Of a stretch of DNA of 5,222 nucleotides, positions 4,728-5,222 are shown one piece after another; the first letter of the stretch is position 1, and every line of letters starts with the position of its first letter. The position numbers were made by a program, and so were the translations under genes. Origin of the DNA: Pseudobdellovibrio sp. (GTDB lineage Bacteria > Bdellovibrionota > Bdellovibrionia > Bdellovibrionales > Bdellovibrionaceae); NCBI GenBank assembly GCA_025449725.1, contig JANWIU010000092.1, forward strand, positions 1-5,222, read 5' to 3'. The notes beneath the pieces are model-generated. The model did no database searches and was not told the origin of the DNA. It saw nothing but the letters and a program-made list of their open reading frames with translations.

Positions 4728-5222
4728 ATGAATTCTTTTAGAACGGTTCCCGCTATTACATTTCTTTTTTGCATTTTCTTTCATGCAAATTCTGGCGCCT
4801 ATTCGGGTCAGTTAAAGCCGTCCTACGAGGCCGCCTCGCCGGTGGAGGCTACCACTCCCGAACTATCGCAAACAAAAATTGTTTCACAACCGGCTTCGCA
4901 AACAGATTCTTTGGCAGCACCAAAGCCATTAGCCCCGAAAGCCGCTACCAAAGCGGCTGAGCAGCAGGTTCATGCGATGACCTTGAGACAGAAGCTCAGT
5001 CTTTTAGAAAAAAAACAAACGCGTCGTACGGATCACTTTATTTTTGATATGCCAGTCACTTACAATAAAAAAGTAGCGGCGTGGATCGCATACTTTCAAA
5101 CCCGCGGAAAAACCTTTTTTCGTAACTGGCTGGAAAAATCCAACAAGTACATGCCACTTTTACAAAGTGAACTTAAAAAAGCCGGCTTACCTACAGACTT
5201 AGCTTACATGGTCATGATCGAA
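4728..5222 (+). CDS. MltD-like membrane-associated or periplasmic lytic transglycosylase, 5' part
   Basis: The first 165 codons are present and the gene continues past the right edge. Residues 1-24 (MNSFRTVPAITFLFCIFFHANSGA) look like a Sec signal peptide; Cys15 lies inside the hydrophobic core and is not in a convincing lipobox. Residues 28-82 are a Pro/Ala/Gln/Ser-rich linker. Residues 108-165, MPVTYNKKVAAWIAYFQTRG then KTFFRNWLEKSNKYMPLLQS and a last part ending LPTDLAYMVMIE, match the region before the catalytic site of MltD-type GH23 transglycosylases, where the usual text is LPxDLxYLxxIESGF. The final codon in the window (GAA, 5220-5222) is the predicted catalytic Glu. Such enzymes cleave the MurNAc-GlcNAc bond to a 1,6-anhydro product. 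An in-frame TGA at 4716-4718 makes 4728 the first usable start, though it has no clear ribosome-binding site. C-terminal LysM domains are common in MltD but lie outside the window. Confidence 0.87.
   Translation, partial: MNSFRTVPAITFLFCIFFHANSGAYSGQLKPSYEAASPVEATTPELSQTKIVSQPASQTDSLAAPKPLAPKAATKAAEQQVHAMTLRQKLSLLEKKQTRRTDHFIFDMPVTYNKKVAAWIAYFQTRGKTFFRNWLEKSNKYMPLLQSELKKAGLPTDLAYMVMIE

Noticed and set aside
4720..4731. Three-codon open frame ATG-ACT-ACA-TGA whose stop overlaps the transglycosylase ATG
   Set aside because: It could be a leader mini-cistron, but it has no ribosome-binding site and such a short frame is expected by chance.
4769..4960. Plus-strand open frame of 63 codons overlapping the transglycosylase
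   Set aside because: It is a different frame of the same strand, lying inside the signal peptide and linker of the transglycosylase reading frame, which continues into a recognisable enzyme domain.

Overview
The window holds most of a flagellar rod and P/L-ring operon on the minus strand, read from high to low coordinates as flgF, flgG, flgA, flgH, flgI. A partial unidentified gene follows at the left edge. On the plus strand, transcribed away from flgF, is the 5' part of a secreted MltD-type lytic transglycosylase gene that runs off the right edge. FlgA, FlgH and FlgI (P-ring chaperone, L-ring lipoprotein, P-ring) show that the host is a Gram-negative bacterium with an outer membrane. The order flgF-flgG-flgA-flgH-flgI is common in the former Deltaproteobacteria, and the proteins and moderate GC content feel closest to Bdellovibrio-like bacteria. 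That placement is a judgement from memory, not from a search.

Layout: 1-50 (minus), start of an unidentified downstream gene; 90-1085 flgI; 1078-2001 flgH; 1998-2891 flgA; 2888-3673 flgG; 3677-4489 flgF; 4490-4727, divergent intergenic control region; 4728-5222 (plus), partial transglycosylase ending exactly at its predicted catalytic glutamate codon. The five flagellar genes overlap or nearly touch (8, 4 and 4 bp overlaps and a 3 bp gap), so they almost certainly form one transcript with coupled translation.

The control region carries the most unexpected signals. Facing flgF is a textbook sigma-54 promoter, TGGCAC-N5-TTGCT, predicted to give an 18-nt leader. Facing the transglycosylase is an array of same-orientation TGTCA half-sites phased at exactly 11 bp, which closely resembles a multi-unit Pho box (the binding site of PhoB/OmpR-family response regulators). 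A perfect 6-bp inverted repeat lies 3 nt before the transglycosylase start codon, which has no visible Shine-Dalgarno sequence.

Working together: FlgF and FlgG build the proximal and distal rod, FlgA helps assemble FlgI into the P-ring in the peptidoglycan layer, and FlgH forms the L-ring. The adjacent transglycosylase could open peptidoglycan for the rod, but its separate control signals leave a general cell-wall role equally possible. The most unusual protein is FlgH. It is about 75 residues longer than the enterobacterial protein, it has an acidic N-terminal extension and a Glu/Lys/Arg/Ala-rich predicted helix where enterobacterial FlgH has a Gly/Asn/Ser-rich region, and it lacks the usual C-terminal tail.
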